Positions 1 to 10,309 of a DNA stretch of 64,000 nt are shown here, one piece after another (positions within the stretch are counted from its first letter, which is position 1; every line of letters starts with the position of its first letter). A program made the translations under genes and the position numbers. The stretch is from positions 3,038,001-3,102,000 of the forward strand of contig JADLSH010000367.1 of the NCBI GenBank assembly GCA_016169945.1. Reading direction: 5' to 3'. Below the pieces are notes generated by a model, which saw only the letters and a program-made list of their open reading frames with translations, ran no database searches and was not told where the DNA came from. This DNA comes from Trachythela sp. YZ-2020. Its lineage: Eukaryota > Cnidaria > Anthozoa > Malacalcyonacea > Clavulariidae.

Positions 1-1304
1 TGGACATGTCAAAAGCGTTAGATACTCCAAAAAAGTTTTAGTGCTGGTGAAAAAAATCAAAGCTCGTGCTGCCGTTTATGTTTAAATATTTGTGATGTGG
101 CTCACGTCAAAAAGTTATTTAGACACGCGAACGCGAATATTCTAAAACTCGCTGAAGATTGTCTGGGCGATTCTCTCGTACGAGACCCAAATCTGCCTCA
201 AAATATCTGCAGACCTTGCGAGAGACGGCTCTCTGATTATAAAATTAAACTTTTAAAGAGTTAATCTCGAAAAACCGAAACGTTCTAAAATCGCAATCGA
301 GAGTGAAAAGATGCTCCGAGCCGTCGCCTTCAATATGGCCAACAGCAAAGAGGGTCCAACAACAAGCAACTTCAAGTCGACGATCCCTTTCATTTTCCTC
401 AAAAGAAAATACGGTAAGTTTGGGAAATTATGGTTTATTAGATGTACTGTACATTTTTTAGTTTAATCCTTTCTGTAAACTCGCTATGCGTTAAAGTAAA
501 AAGTGCGTGCAGAGCCAGAGTAGACTTGGAAAATATAAATATGCTTGCAAAGCGTTTCGTTAGGCTTTGTTTGTTTTTACCATATGTCACCGTGGGTCTT
601 TTTATTTTAAGTTTGCGGGTTTTGATAATTAGATACACTCGTAGATACAAGTGTTAACTCATCATATCAAACGGAAGCGGCCATATAATAGACGCAAATT
701 GGCTTTAATGCTTTTACGACAACTTCGTCCGCAATAAAAACAAAATTAACAAATCGCATTTTACTAAATCCTTTGTATTAAATAAACCTGATTTCATGTA
801 CATTTGTCATGCCTTATTGTATTTTCGTACATCAAATTATGTGTTAAAATGTCCAGTAAAAGAAAAAAACAAAATTAAACCAGCTTCCTGAATTGGACGA
901 GATGAAGTAAAATTGTTGTACCTAACTTTTGTAATTGAATTGCCAAGCAATTCTTTCAAATTAGTCCTAACAACTATATCGAATGCTTTGGCTCTAAGAT
1001 TAAAAAGTTATGATGATAAATGGTCGTAAATTGATACTTTACATTAGCTAATTGATTTATTTTTTCGGCTTTGTTTTTAGCCAACCGCTTCAACTGATGC
1101 ACTACGTGACAGCGCTTTAGAAAACTTCGAAAAGTCGAAAGAAAAAGTTACCTCAAAGATGCAGGAAGAACTAAAATATGTCGCTCAGAGAAAAAGGGAC
1201 TTTGAGGCTTTATCGAAGGTTAACTTTAAAGAGATTATTGAAGAAATGAATCGGTTTAGAACTGCTTCACCTGATTGCATTTGTTCGAAGAGATTCCTTT
1301 CATG
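1..1304 (+). pseudogene. ZAD-like zinc-finger gene, two exons, frame-shifted and partial
   Basis: Reading from about base 61, a frame gives a CRLC motif, a roughly 55-residue middle and a second CRPCE motif, the C-x2-C ... C-x2-C spacing of a ZAD/treble-clef zinc-binding module. This frame stops at 262. A one-base shift near 257 reopens a basic, serine-rich frame (VKRCSEPSPS, RRSLSFSSKENT) ending at a good donor (ACG|GTAAGT, 413). An acceptor at 1080 (TTTTTAG) opens the next exon in phase with a charged helix (MQEELKYVAQRKRDFEAL), ending at TGA 1302-1304. The 5' end lies outside the window or is missing. With one frameshift and no visible start I read it as a decayed copy of a repeated family; a sequencing error could also explain the shift. 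Function is unknown, since ZAD proteins are usually DNA-binding or dimerisation modules. Confidence 0.5.
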
Positions 1305-1583
1305 AAGCAGTGTTGGGAGCAATTGGTAAATTAAAGATTTACCGTATCCAGTCGGTAAAACAGCGACAGTATCTCTCCTATTAAAAAGCGCCTCCAAACA
1401 CTTTGCTTGTTTTGGCTTAAGATTTATATTGCTGTATAAAGCACTTTTGTTTACAGTGGAATGAAGACAAGACAAAAACATGTCCTCTTTGTTTGGATTT
1501 ACCGTCGCAATATAATGGCGCCTGAAGGCCCTGAATAACCTACTCGCACCTGCGAACAGGCTGGGAAGAAAACTAGAAATCAC
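1185..1583 (-). pseudogene. RecQ/DEAD-type helicase N-terminal fragment
   Basis: The minus-strand frame carries a Q-motif-like LKPKQAKCLEAL followed by a Walker A helicase motif I, VLPTGYGKSLIYQLLP, in the order and spacing expected at the start of a RecQ-like superfamily 2 helicase. The ATP-binding lysine of GYGKS is present. No motif II (DExH) or later motifs follow, and the frame runs into unrelated sequence after about residue 95. It overlaps the 3' end of the ZAD-like exon on the opposite strand. It is a truncated remnant, probably of a multicopy transposon-associated helicase and not a cellular RecQ gene. Confidence 0.6.
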
Positions 1584-1616
1584 TACCCCCCCTAGTAATA
1601 TAAATTGTTTGGGTTC

Positions 1617-1722
1617 ACGCTGGGTTCACGTGACCAGCTCATACCAGGGTATTTAGCTCGGGGGGAGCAAATACCCTGGGTACGAGGATGTGGGTTGTGT
1701 TGGTCGGCGAAGTCTAAATACC
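1617..1722. repeat. Fold-back repeat, family A copy 1
   Basis: A hairpin (CCAGGGTATTTAGCTC against GAGCAAATACCCTGG) is preceded by TTCACGTGACCAGC. The block CACGTGACCAGC...AGGGTA recurs at 5166-5262 with the same hairpin layout but a different loop, so the two are copies of one short nonautonomous element. Confidence 0.5.
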
Positions 1723-2089
1723 TGTAGACTACCGGTTGCACTTCGTCACTGCGCATATACGGGGAATTCCCGTTTCGCTTCTATTTAAGGTACTGTGATC
1801 AATATTCAAAATAACCAATACACAAGTTCACACAACCTAAAATACTATTAAGAAAATCCTTCAAAATGAAACAGTGACAGCGTTTGGACGAAACGAAAGT
1901 GACGTACATTTTCCAAGAAAAACGCACGGAATATCTTGTAAGAACGCCTTACATTACCTCATCAAAAAATTCCCCTGAGAGCATAAATTATGTATATCAC
2001 ATTTCCCACAGAAATTTTTACAATTACCTTCTATATACAGCCACTTGAGCAAAAAAGCTTATTCACACTGCACAAGATGAAATGGTAAT

Positions 2090-4275
2090 GTCATCGTGTC
2101 GTGGACAATGGAGTAATTCATTTAACATTGAGTGATCACTCTCTTATATTCTGTGTGATTAAAGCTGGTTGTCCTAAAGCACCTGGTAGATCTATTCAAT
2201 ACCGTTCATATAAGAATTACTCTAAGACTAATTTTGTACATGAGCTAAGAGGAATAGATTGGGAAACAGTTGAAAAAGAATCTGATATTGACGCTGCAGT
2301 GTATACTTGGAATGCGCTATTTACAAAGAAATACAGCGTTGCAAGTCACAGTACTATACTAAAGTTATAAATGATAATAAGCAGAATCCGTCAGCATTAT
2401 GGAAAACTTTAAACGAAGTTACATCACAGAAAAAGAGTCCGGACATCTCATGTCTTGAATCGAATTATTTATTCTGATGCGAGATCGATGGCTACTGTAT
2501 TCAACGAATATTTTTCGAATATAGGTACTAAGTTAGCTAACAAGTTAAGATCTCTCACTGTCGCGGTTACCACAATCGCTAGTTCAACTTTGTTTCGTAC
2601 CGATGAAATTCCTAAGTTTAAGTTGCAACCAGTAGGTGAAAATTTTGTTTATAATCAACTTAAACAATTGAAAATAAACAAAGCAATTGGGCTCTGAAAT
2701 TATAACACCTATAGTCTTACTCGGTTGTTTAATCGATCTCTGGCCAACAAAATCTTCCCTTCTATATGGAAGAAAGGTAAAGTGTCGCCATTATTCAAAA
2801 AAGGGCACCCGTGCGATCCTAACAACTATCGTCCGATTACTGTTTTGCCAGCACTCAGTAAAATTATGGAGAAAATTGTCCATACCCAATTGTATAATTA
2901 CCTTAACAGTAACAATTTAATCACGTCAAAGCAATTTGGCTTTCGGCCCAAGCTTTCAACGGGTCTCGCCTTATCACAATTTACAGATAGTATTCTTGGA
3001 GGTATGGATGCTGGTCGCTTTACTGGTGCCGTTTTCTTAGATCTCACTAAGGCTTTCGACACCGTTGACCACACCATATTAATGAATAAGCTTCGCCTGT
3101 TTGGAACTGACGAAGATTCCCTCGCCTGGTTTGAATCCTATTTACCTGAAAGAAGCCAAACAACTGCTATCGGCAATAGTATGTCATCTCCATTGCCGGT
3201 ATCTGTTGGTGTCCCACAAGGAAGCATACTTGGGCCGTTGCTTTTTGTTGTTTATGTGAATGACCTCCCGTCGTGTAGTTTGCAAAGTAATGTTGTTTTG
3301 TATGCAGACGACACTGCATTATACTATTCCTCTAACGATGTCAAAGATTTAGAGGAGAAGCTAAATACAGATCTTGCGGTACTCTCCAAGTGGTTTTATG
3401 ATAATTTGTTAACGCTGAATATCGGCAAAAGTAAATTTGTTCTATTTGGAAGTAATCAAAAGTTATAGAATGTGTAATAAGTTAGCAGATGTGTCGATCA
3501 ACAAATTATTGAGAACGCTGTGTCATTTAAATATCTTGGAGTAATTATTAAACAGAACATGTCTTGGGTTGATCATGTGGACTCGGTTTGTACTAAAGTC
3601 ATTCAAAGAATTGGAACTATTAGACGTGTGAGGAAATTGATACCATTACATGCTAGACTAATTCTGTATAACAGTCTTATCAGCCCCTTGTTTAGTTATG
3701 CAGATTTTGTGTGGGGAGATAAGAATACAAGTCTTACAGAACAAGCCTGCTAAGACAGTGCTTGACGTACATATGTATTCATCTGCTACTGAGGCTTTAG
3801 AGCAATTGGGCTGGAAAACATTGGATAAACATCGTTTGTCTCACAGGCTTATAATGGCATTTAAGTACTTATATGGCCATATTGACACTGAATTAGATGT
3901 TAAGTTTAATCGAGACGCTCATCAATCATGATACTAGAAGACGCAACGATGTTCGCTTGCCGCTGACAAAGCGTAACTGGGGTCAGCAAAGGTTTTTATA
4001 CCATATTTTTAAGGATTGGAATAACTTACCTTGTTCTACCCGAGAAATTGATAACCTTCTTGCTTTTAAACGTAATATAGAGATGATATAGAGAGACTTT
4101 GGATTTGGATTGAAATTTATACTATATTAACAACTTTTTACTATTCTATACTGTAAATTTTATTGTAATATATGCATGCATTATTGTAACCAATTTACAG
4201 GACCTCCCTGAAAACCACGTATGTGATGGGAGCCTCCTGTTTAAATATTACTTTAATAATAATAAAAAAGTAATC
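2090..4275 (+). mobile_element. Decayed non-LTR retrotransposon (CR1/jockey-like LINE)
   Basis: The order of domains is that of a LINE ORF2. An endonuclease C-terminal end (SDHSLIFCVIKAG, about 2128) comes first. It is followed by a linker in other frames and a reverse transcriptase (2725-3468) with NYRPITVLPALSKIMEKI, LDLTKAFDTVDH, GVPQGSILGPLLF and the catalytic LYADDTALY. A C-terminal region follows in three more frames (SFKYLGVIIKQNMSW; SPLFSYADFVWG; DVRLPLTKRNWGQQ; FKDWNNLP), ending at the stop near 4091. The frame is broken at about 2370, 2697, 3468, 3750 and 3930, so the element is dead despite an intact YADD. The 5' end is truncated within the endonuclease. A TAA-rich tail near 4250-4270 marks the 3' end. 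Confidence 0.9.
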
Positions 4276-4926
4276 TACGATTTCTTACAAACGTTTTCTC
4301 TATCGTTCCTTCTCGGAGTATGGTTGACAATTTTCTACAAGCGTGACTTTGAATTAAAACGCCACCTGATATGTCGAATAAACTACATAACTACCGTAAT
4401 GCTTGTTTGGGGCTCAGTATTATCTTTTGCAAAGTTTTCGGTGTTGACCGTTATAACCTCGTTTGGAACATTGTTGTACGTATGGCAAGAGTTGCAAGAG
4501 TTAGCTTTTGAAGAAAAGGCAAAGAGTATTGCGTTAGGAGTTTCAATATTGTGCGTGTGTGTCCGGGAATCAGAAATTTTGGCTTGCGGTGCAGTCCTAT
4601 GTGCCTTAACTCAATTCCTTCGTTGGCCAATCAAACTGAAATACAGACTACGCGAGTTACGTATCATTTTTGGACCGGTATAGATGATTTTTACAGTCGG
4701 AAGCTGCTACCAAGTTGAACCTACCTCGAGCCTGTTGAATTTTGCTGCCATCCTCGCTTTACTGGCTGCAATTATACTTCGACCGGACAACAGCGAAAGT
4801 CTGAAAGTACTTAATTATATGGGGGTTGCAGTTTCAACTCAACAATCTCGAAAAATGGCTCATGGATTTTGCATGTTAGTTCTATTTTGTGTTTGGTGTA
4901 TCTTAGAAAACCTTCCGGTGCGATGA
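4261..4926 (+). pseudogene. Membrane-protein reading frame interrupted by one TAG
   Basis: A single frame stays open from the LINE tail to TGA 4924-4926 apart from one in-frame TAG at 4681-4683, which is immediately followed by ATG. The product, about 220 residues, has several hydrophobic segments (around FSLSFLLGVWLTIF, TTVMLVWGSVLSFAKF, SIALGVSILCVCV, LLNFAAILALLAAIIL and GFCMLVLFCVWCI) separated by basic loops such as KLKYRLRELR, as in a multipass membrane protein. I do not recognise the family. Either it is a pseudogenised exon cut off by the LINE insertion, or two short ORFs that happen to abut. A single stop across 220 codons of AT-rich DNA argues that it was recently coding. Confidence 0.4.
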
Positions 4927-5165
4927 AACCTTGCGTAGTTTATGTAATATCCTTAATTGTGATAATGTATATTTTTGTAGCAGACTTCCCACGTAAGATG
5001 CTAAAGACATTGACAGGTTTAGTACCATTTAATTGAAATATATGGAAGACATTCAGCTACAGTAATAGTTAAAAGTTTGAATGAAATCATACTTTTCCTC
5101 GCAAAAACTGCTCAATATTAATAATACTACTCAGCCACCCTACCCTAATTTATTATTTTTGTTAT

Positions 5166-5262
5166 CTCCCAGATTCTGGGAGACACGTGACCAGCCGATA
5201 GCAGGGTACTTTCGCAGCGGGTGGCAATTGGAAAGTACCCTGCGACGGAGGTTGGCTTAGAA
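5166..5262. repeat. Fold-back repeat, family A copy 2
   Basis: This shares CACGTGACCAGC and the AGGGTA(C/T)TT hairpin with the repeat at 1617-1722. The arms AGGGTACTTTCGC and GGAAAGTACCCT can pair. Confidence 0.5.
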
Positions 5263-5341
5263 GTGAAAATAAAGCCTGGTTATGTGTCCACCGATGGTTG
5301 GCAATGCACTCATGGACTAATTGTTAGTATTATGACGTCAG

Positions 5342-5486
5342 GGGCCGGTTGTATAAAAGTCTTAACTACATTTTAACTACTCGTTTTGTAGTTAAATGGT
5401 AGTTAACTCTAAAATTCGCGATTCTGATTGGTTTACTTTCGCACTAACTATAGTTAACTTTAACTACTTTTTTATACAACCGGCCC
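5342..5486. mobile_element. MITE with GGGCCGGTTGTATAAAA ends
   Basis: Terminal inverted repeats GGGCCGGTTGTATAAAA / TTTTATACAACCGGCCC enclose about 110 bp of AT-rich sequence containing smaller inverted TAGTTAA motifs. CAG flanks both ends, so a 3-bp target duplication (Harbinger-like) is possible. There is no coding content. Confidence 0.75.
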
Positions 5487-5734
5487 CAGTAGACAAAGGA
5501 TTTTACTCATAAATTATCTAAGACAATGGCACTGCGAAAGCATCAGAGACATATGTCATAGAGATTAGTCATAAATGTTTTAAAAGGCAGCCATTTTGTG
5601 GGACGCCAAGCATGCAAAGGATCACTTGCATGATACTCACTCTTTAAAAGTTAGTCATACCAGCTTTTGAACAAGGAAAATTGTTCTGTGTACGGACGAC
5701 AAGGAAATGCGCAGTACGATCAATGTTATTTCGT

Positions 5735-7004
5735 CTATAAGATAGGGCGGCGAAACGGCTAGATAATGTCGTGATCAATGTGTGATGCGCGGGACCCCCC
5801 AAATATTCTTCTTATGCATGTGGAGACATTTTTATTTGTTAAAGAAAATTACCACAAATTTGTTATATACACAGGCCAGAAATTACTATTGTTCTAGTTC
5901 GGGAAAACATTGAATAGAACAAATGTTACTAAGCATTAGAATGATCTACATGAGTGAATAGCTCTTATACATAATTCTAATGCTTAGTGACTTTTGTTCT
6001 ATTCAATGTTTTCGCAAACTAGAACAATAGTAACCAGGCATGTGAGTTATCCGAAGTTGTGAATTGGGTAGCAACGACGTAAACACACTGATGTAAACAG
6101 CATTAGCCAAATTTGTCTATTGCCTGTCATACTTTCCCCATTTAAATGACCGGTTGGTGCGCATTCAATGGCAGGTAGCAAAAAAAGTTCAAAAAATTAA
6201 GAAACGATATTTATACCAAATATACATCTATTAATGGTCTAACTGCCCTGGGATTTACTAAGTTCTGGTGCCAAAAGAAGCGGTCGAATTTTTTATAAAA
6301 CCAACCGGGGTTGGAACTGCCGAAGCTCTCGTGATGGATGGAATGACCCTTCGTCTTTACAAAATCGGCAATATCTCTTCAAATGTTTGTTTTTGGCAAA
6401 TGATGTTCTTATGGTAAGAAGCGTATATATTTTTGTGTAGATTGAAATTGCAAAAGTGGTCTTAGTGTGTTTGACTACCTTTGAAATAAGCGAATTTTCA
6501 AAACAGTCGAACCTGAGAAATTTTACACTACAACCCAATTTTTATGCTGCAGTTGACATGTTATAGCAAAAAAAGTTCAAAAAATTACACGACAAAATTG
6601 GGCAGGAATAAAGTTTAATTCGTGGCAGTGTTGTCTTAAAAAAAGCTACGTTCTAGCTCGATTCTAAGGTACGAAATTAGTAAATTGTTTTGCGAGCGGG
6701 GCGAAATTGGACAGGGAAGTCACAAATGTTTCGAGATTTAAAACACAAAATTTTATATGTTAGATAGTACAGAACGCCTTAAAACTTGTTCTATGAACGC
6801 TAAAAGGCTTGAATAACATCTTGAAAAATACAGCAACAATCGACTGAATACTTTTTAAAATATTAATCATTTACTCGATCCACCTGGAGTTTTTTCCACT
6901 CCTTGTTGTTTTTTTAAAAATTACACAGGGGCCGCGTCGCCCCAGTCCCAAAGCGCATCACACATTGATCACGACATTAGCCGTTTCGCCGCCCTATCTT
7001 ATAG
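5735..7004. mobile_element. Nonautonomous DNA transposon, about 1.27 kb, long TIRs
   Basis: The left end (CTATAAGATAGGGCGGCG, then AACGGCTA and ATGTCGTGATCAATGTGTGATGCGC) reappears inverted at the right end up to 7004, giving TIRs of about 55 bp with few mismatches. The interior is AT-rich, without a transposase frame, and hosts a second fold-back element at 5884-6033. No target duplication was resolved. Confidence 0.75.
5884..6033. mobile_element. Fold-back MITE nested in the 5735-7004 element
   Basis: About 60-bp arms (beginning TTACTATTGTTCTAGTT and reaching GCATTAGAAT) are nearly perfectly inverted around a loop of about 30 bp. It lies inside the larger TIR element and is therefore the younger insertion. 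Confidence 0.75.
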
Positions 7005-7844
7005 TCGCCCTGGTCTTCAGGCGCAATATAACAGATATACATGAAGTATTAACTTGTGTCTTAATATCTTAATATACGTGCTCGTAAAACTTGTCGAGGA
7101 AAAATTGATCGAAAAAACTTGTTTGCCGCACACACGAACAAGTAAACTCGTCAAGGAATCGAACTTGTCAAGGAAAAAATGCTCGTCTGTACGGGGCTTT
7201 AATTTAATAATTGTTAGCCTGCTGTGCGCAGGCTATAAAATAGTTGTAAACTTATTAAATAGTTTTTGTAAAAGGCTGTAATTGAGATATTATAAAGGGA
7301 TGCTGTATCACTGTAACACCTGTATGCCTGTAATACTTATGTTAAATGCCTTCACTTTCACTGTGGCCATTTTGCCACGATTGAGCGCGTGTGAAACATG
7401 CGAAAGTTTCGCATGTAAAATAATATGCCAGTTCGGAGTTTCCAAATGACGCTTTCTGCGTCGGGATAAAATTGCAGTTGAATCATAACATGTAGCTAAG
7501 ACTGGAAGGATTATAATATGCAAATCAAAGTATTCAACTGTTCAATCATTCATTTGTGTTTCAATAATAAACAGTCTTCTGTGTAAGCAAAATAAAGAGA
7601 GGTGCACTTAAGGTGGCTTCCTACAGTTATTATAAAAACAAGGGGTGAAAATGTGCTTTCCCTATTGCAACACATATCTTCATGTTTGTGAAATATATAG
7701 TTGCTTTTTGGGTAATAACTATTACTATAACTGTTATGTGTCCAACCTATGGGTTCTAAATATACCACAGTCGCGTTGCTATGGTAACAACAGCGTATGA
7801 ACTATAGTAGTCATCCTATAAATTGGACAAAAAATAAAATTACT

Positions 7845-8075
7845 TGAATTTCCTTCGGTGAATATTTTTTTAAATTTTCAAGTAAATTTGGAATACTAAG
7901 CGGAACATTATATAAAAAATTAAGGTAGGTTGTAGGATAAGTTTTTTAGATATTTGCAAATTTTTGTTCTGAGAAAACTTATCTGTAAATTTTTCCAAAA
8001 TTTGGATATATTAAAAAAGGCGACTTGTAAGTTCACGACACGAAAATTTAAAAATTTTCACCGAAGGAAATTAAA
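7845..8075. mobile_element. MITE with AATTTCCTTCGGTGAA ends
   Basis: Terminal inverted repeats AATTTCCTTCGGTGAA...AAATTTTC are found at both ends of about 230 bp of very AT-rich sequence. It sits inside the 7425-9245 complex. Confidence 0.7.
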
Positions 8076-8121
8076 ACTAAAGCCATTAAGCCACGCACAA
8101 AATCGTTCAATTCGACAATAG

Positions 8122-8262
8122 ACTCTTTCGATAATTACGTCATTTGGCCTGGGAGCCTCACTCCCACGAAGAGTGGGCCAATCACGTTTCGTCTTGATGC
8201 ACGAAAGCGAGGTTCCCAGGCCAAATAGGCGGATGTGACGTAATTATCGAAAGAGTGTATTC
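8122..8262. mobile_element. MITE with ACTCTTTCGATAATTACGTCA ends
   Basis: The arms (beginning CTCTTTCGATAATTACGTCA, then TTTGGCCTGGGA..CCTC) are inverted around a short loop. Direct TCGTTCAAATCGA-type repeats follow to about 8310. Confidence 0.7.
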
Positions 8263-9837
8263 GAATTCGTTCAAATCGATTCGTTCAAATCGAATTGTCG
8301 TTCAATTCGACAAGAACGGCATCTGCGCATGTCCTTGTCTTTCGCGTGACTCGCTGTCTCGCTGGCTGTAAAACAGGCTGGGTTTTTTCCGAAATGGTGT
8401 ACAATTGCGAGCAAAATTCTCTTTGTTTTCGTTACCCTTGGCTTGTTGGACCCAAGATTGTTTGTTGGTGGTCTTTTTCTGGTCTGGTTTGTCAGTGATT
8501 TACCCATTGAATTAATCCAACGTCTCTTAAATTTGTTTTTATTGTTGAAATCGGTATGAAAACTTTTCAAAATATTCAAACAATTCCAAATTTTCGTAAG
8601 ACAACTCGTAAGTCGTAACTGTCTGTACTGTAGTTGTATACAGTAGTTTTTAAACTTTTGATTGTTTTAAAGAATTATATTACTCTGACATTTCTAGACT
8701 GCCTTGAGCAGAGTATAAAACATCATTTTAGAATTTTTAGTCTGCCACAAGCATTGGCCACAAGTCGACGATTTTGAACATTATAAAAGATAATACTGAA
8801 CGTAAATACGTAAAAAACATACTAAAAGAAAGCTTAGAAACTGGTTAACAACATACGTACTGCTTGAATTTCAAAGATTTACGATTATAATTAAAAGGTT
8901 GTGGTTTCTTCGCAGAAAAATCTCGAAAATAACTTCCCGCGGCTTGTTTCAAAGTTTTACCGGGTCACGAAGATTCCACGCGTGAGACGCGAGGACGCCA
9001 TCTGATCTATATAGATCGTGTTTCAAACTGTACTAACTGTAGGGAGCCACCTTAAGGGAATAAATTTTCTAACTTGAAGCAGGTCAACCGTGAGGAAAGT
9101 ATTTGTTCTTCGAGCAATTTTTGCATATTCAAATGATGATTGAACAGTTGAATACTTCGATATGCATATTTTAATTCTTCCAGTCTCAGCTACATGTTAT
9201 ATGATTCAACTGCAATTTTATCCCGAAACTCCGAACTGCCTTATTAGTTTTATACCACGCCCACAAATCTTATTATGAGCAAAACCTCTGAGCAAAACTA
9301 GGATGGAGCAAAACAAGTAACTCTGCGTGAGAAACGTTTCGAAACCTAGTTATAAATGCACACCTCGTGGAAGCTCGCAAAAGGTAGTATTACGTAGTTT
9401 AATTTCGTGCTTCTATATATAAAGTGTCAATATTTCTAAAGTTTACTGTGAAATACAGTCTTATATAAAACTCATCCAGGGTACGAGAATTCTCCACTTT
9501 TACGCTAACAGCTGCATAGCTTTTATAAACATTTCATTACTTCACGCAAACCTTACTGAAAAATTTCTCGCCATGAACTAAACATTTTTGATACTATATA
9601 AGACTGCACTGTATATGTGCCGACCATGCATATTTTGCTGCAACAATTGTCCGGTTGCTAGTAATGGCGTTATGGCGACATGGATGTTTATGACTTGACT
9701 CCAGCTCAAAGTTTGAATCCCATACCCGCGCACGAGCACCATCTAAATAGGCAGTCCTAGCCCGTGTAAATTTGGTATGGGTACCATTTTTATCCGTACC
9801 GTGCCAAAAATCGTGCATAGTGTAAATGGGGCTTTAA

Positions 9838-10165
9838 CATATGCCATCGATGACATTCCTCTAAGGTACTCGACTCTGGGCTGTCTTCTCTCCTCGGTCT
9901 CAGTGTCCCGCCACCAGCTATTCTTGGGCCGTCCTCTTCTTCGAGGATCCAGGTCAGGGCGTGTAGTGTTAGATTTCTGGTTTCCTCAGGGTATGGACGA
10001 TCTATTCCCACTAAGCTACTTCGCCCTTAGACTAGAAGAAGCTACTATCTCTCTTTCATTTCGCCCTAAGATTTGTTTTCCCGCTGACTCCTGTCCCCTC
10101 TTTGCCACAGTTGCTAATTTCTGCAATGTCAGTTTGGTCATTTTCCACGTCTCTGATCCGTAGAG
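9838..10165 (-). mobile_element. LINE ORF2 C-terminal fragment
   Basis: Minus-strand translation starts GSETWKMTK and continues through AKRGQESAGKQILGRNER to a DGPRIAGGGTLRP-type tail. This matches the region after the reverse transcriptase in RTE-like LINEs (ETW.LTK...RAML...R....RR...D). No RT core is attached, so it is a short dead fragment. Confidence 0.55.
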
Positions 10166-10309
10166 ATGGATGAACTAAAAATTCGAATTAAAATGCGTAT
10201 ATATAATTTCATTTTTGTGACCCATATGTTCCTGATAATCTGCTCTACAGTAGGGTTGCCTCCCTCCTCAAATCTAAAGCTGTTTGTCTAATTTCAGGAC
10301 GGGCGAGGA

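Larger units (their letters stand above)
7425..9245. mobile_element. Large nested inverted-repeat complex
   Basis: Outer arms of about 130 bp (7425-7560 against 9105-9245, including CAGTTCGGAGTTTC and GATAAAATTGCAGTTGAATCAT) are inverted. Just inside them a second inverted pair, CTTAAGGTGGCT(C/T)CCTACAGTTA, occurs at about 7609 and 9055. The simplest reading is one element inserted into another, later receiving the smaller MITEs at 7845 and 8122. No transposase frame is visible. Confidence 0.7.
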
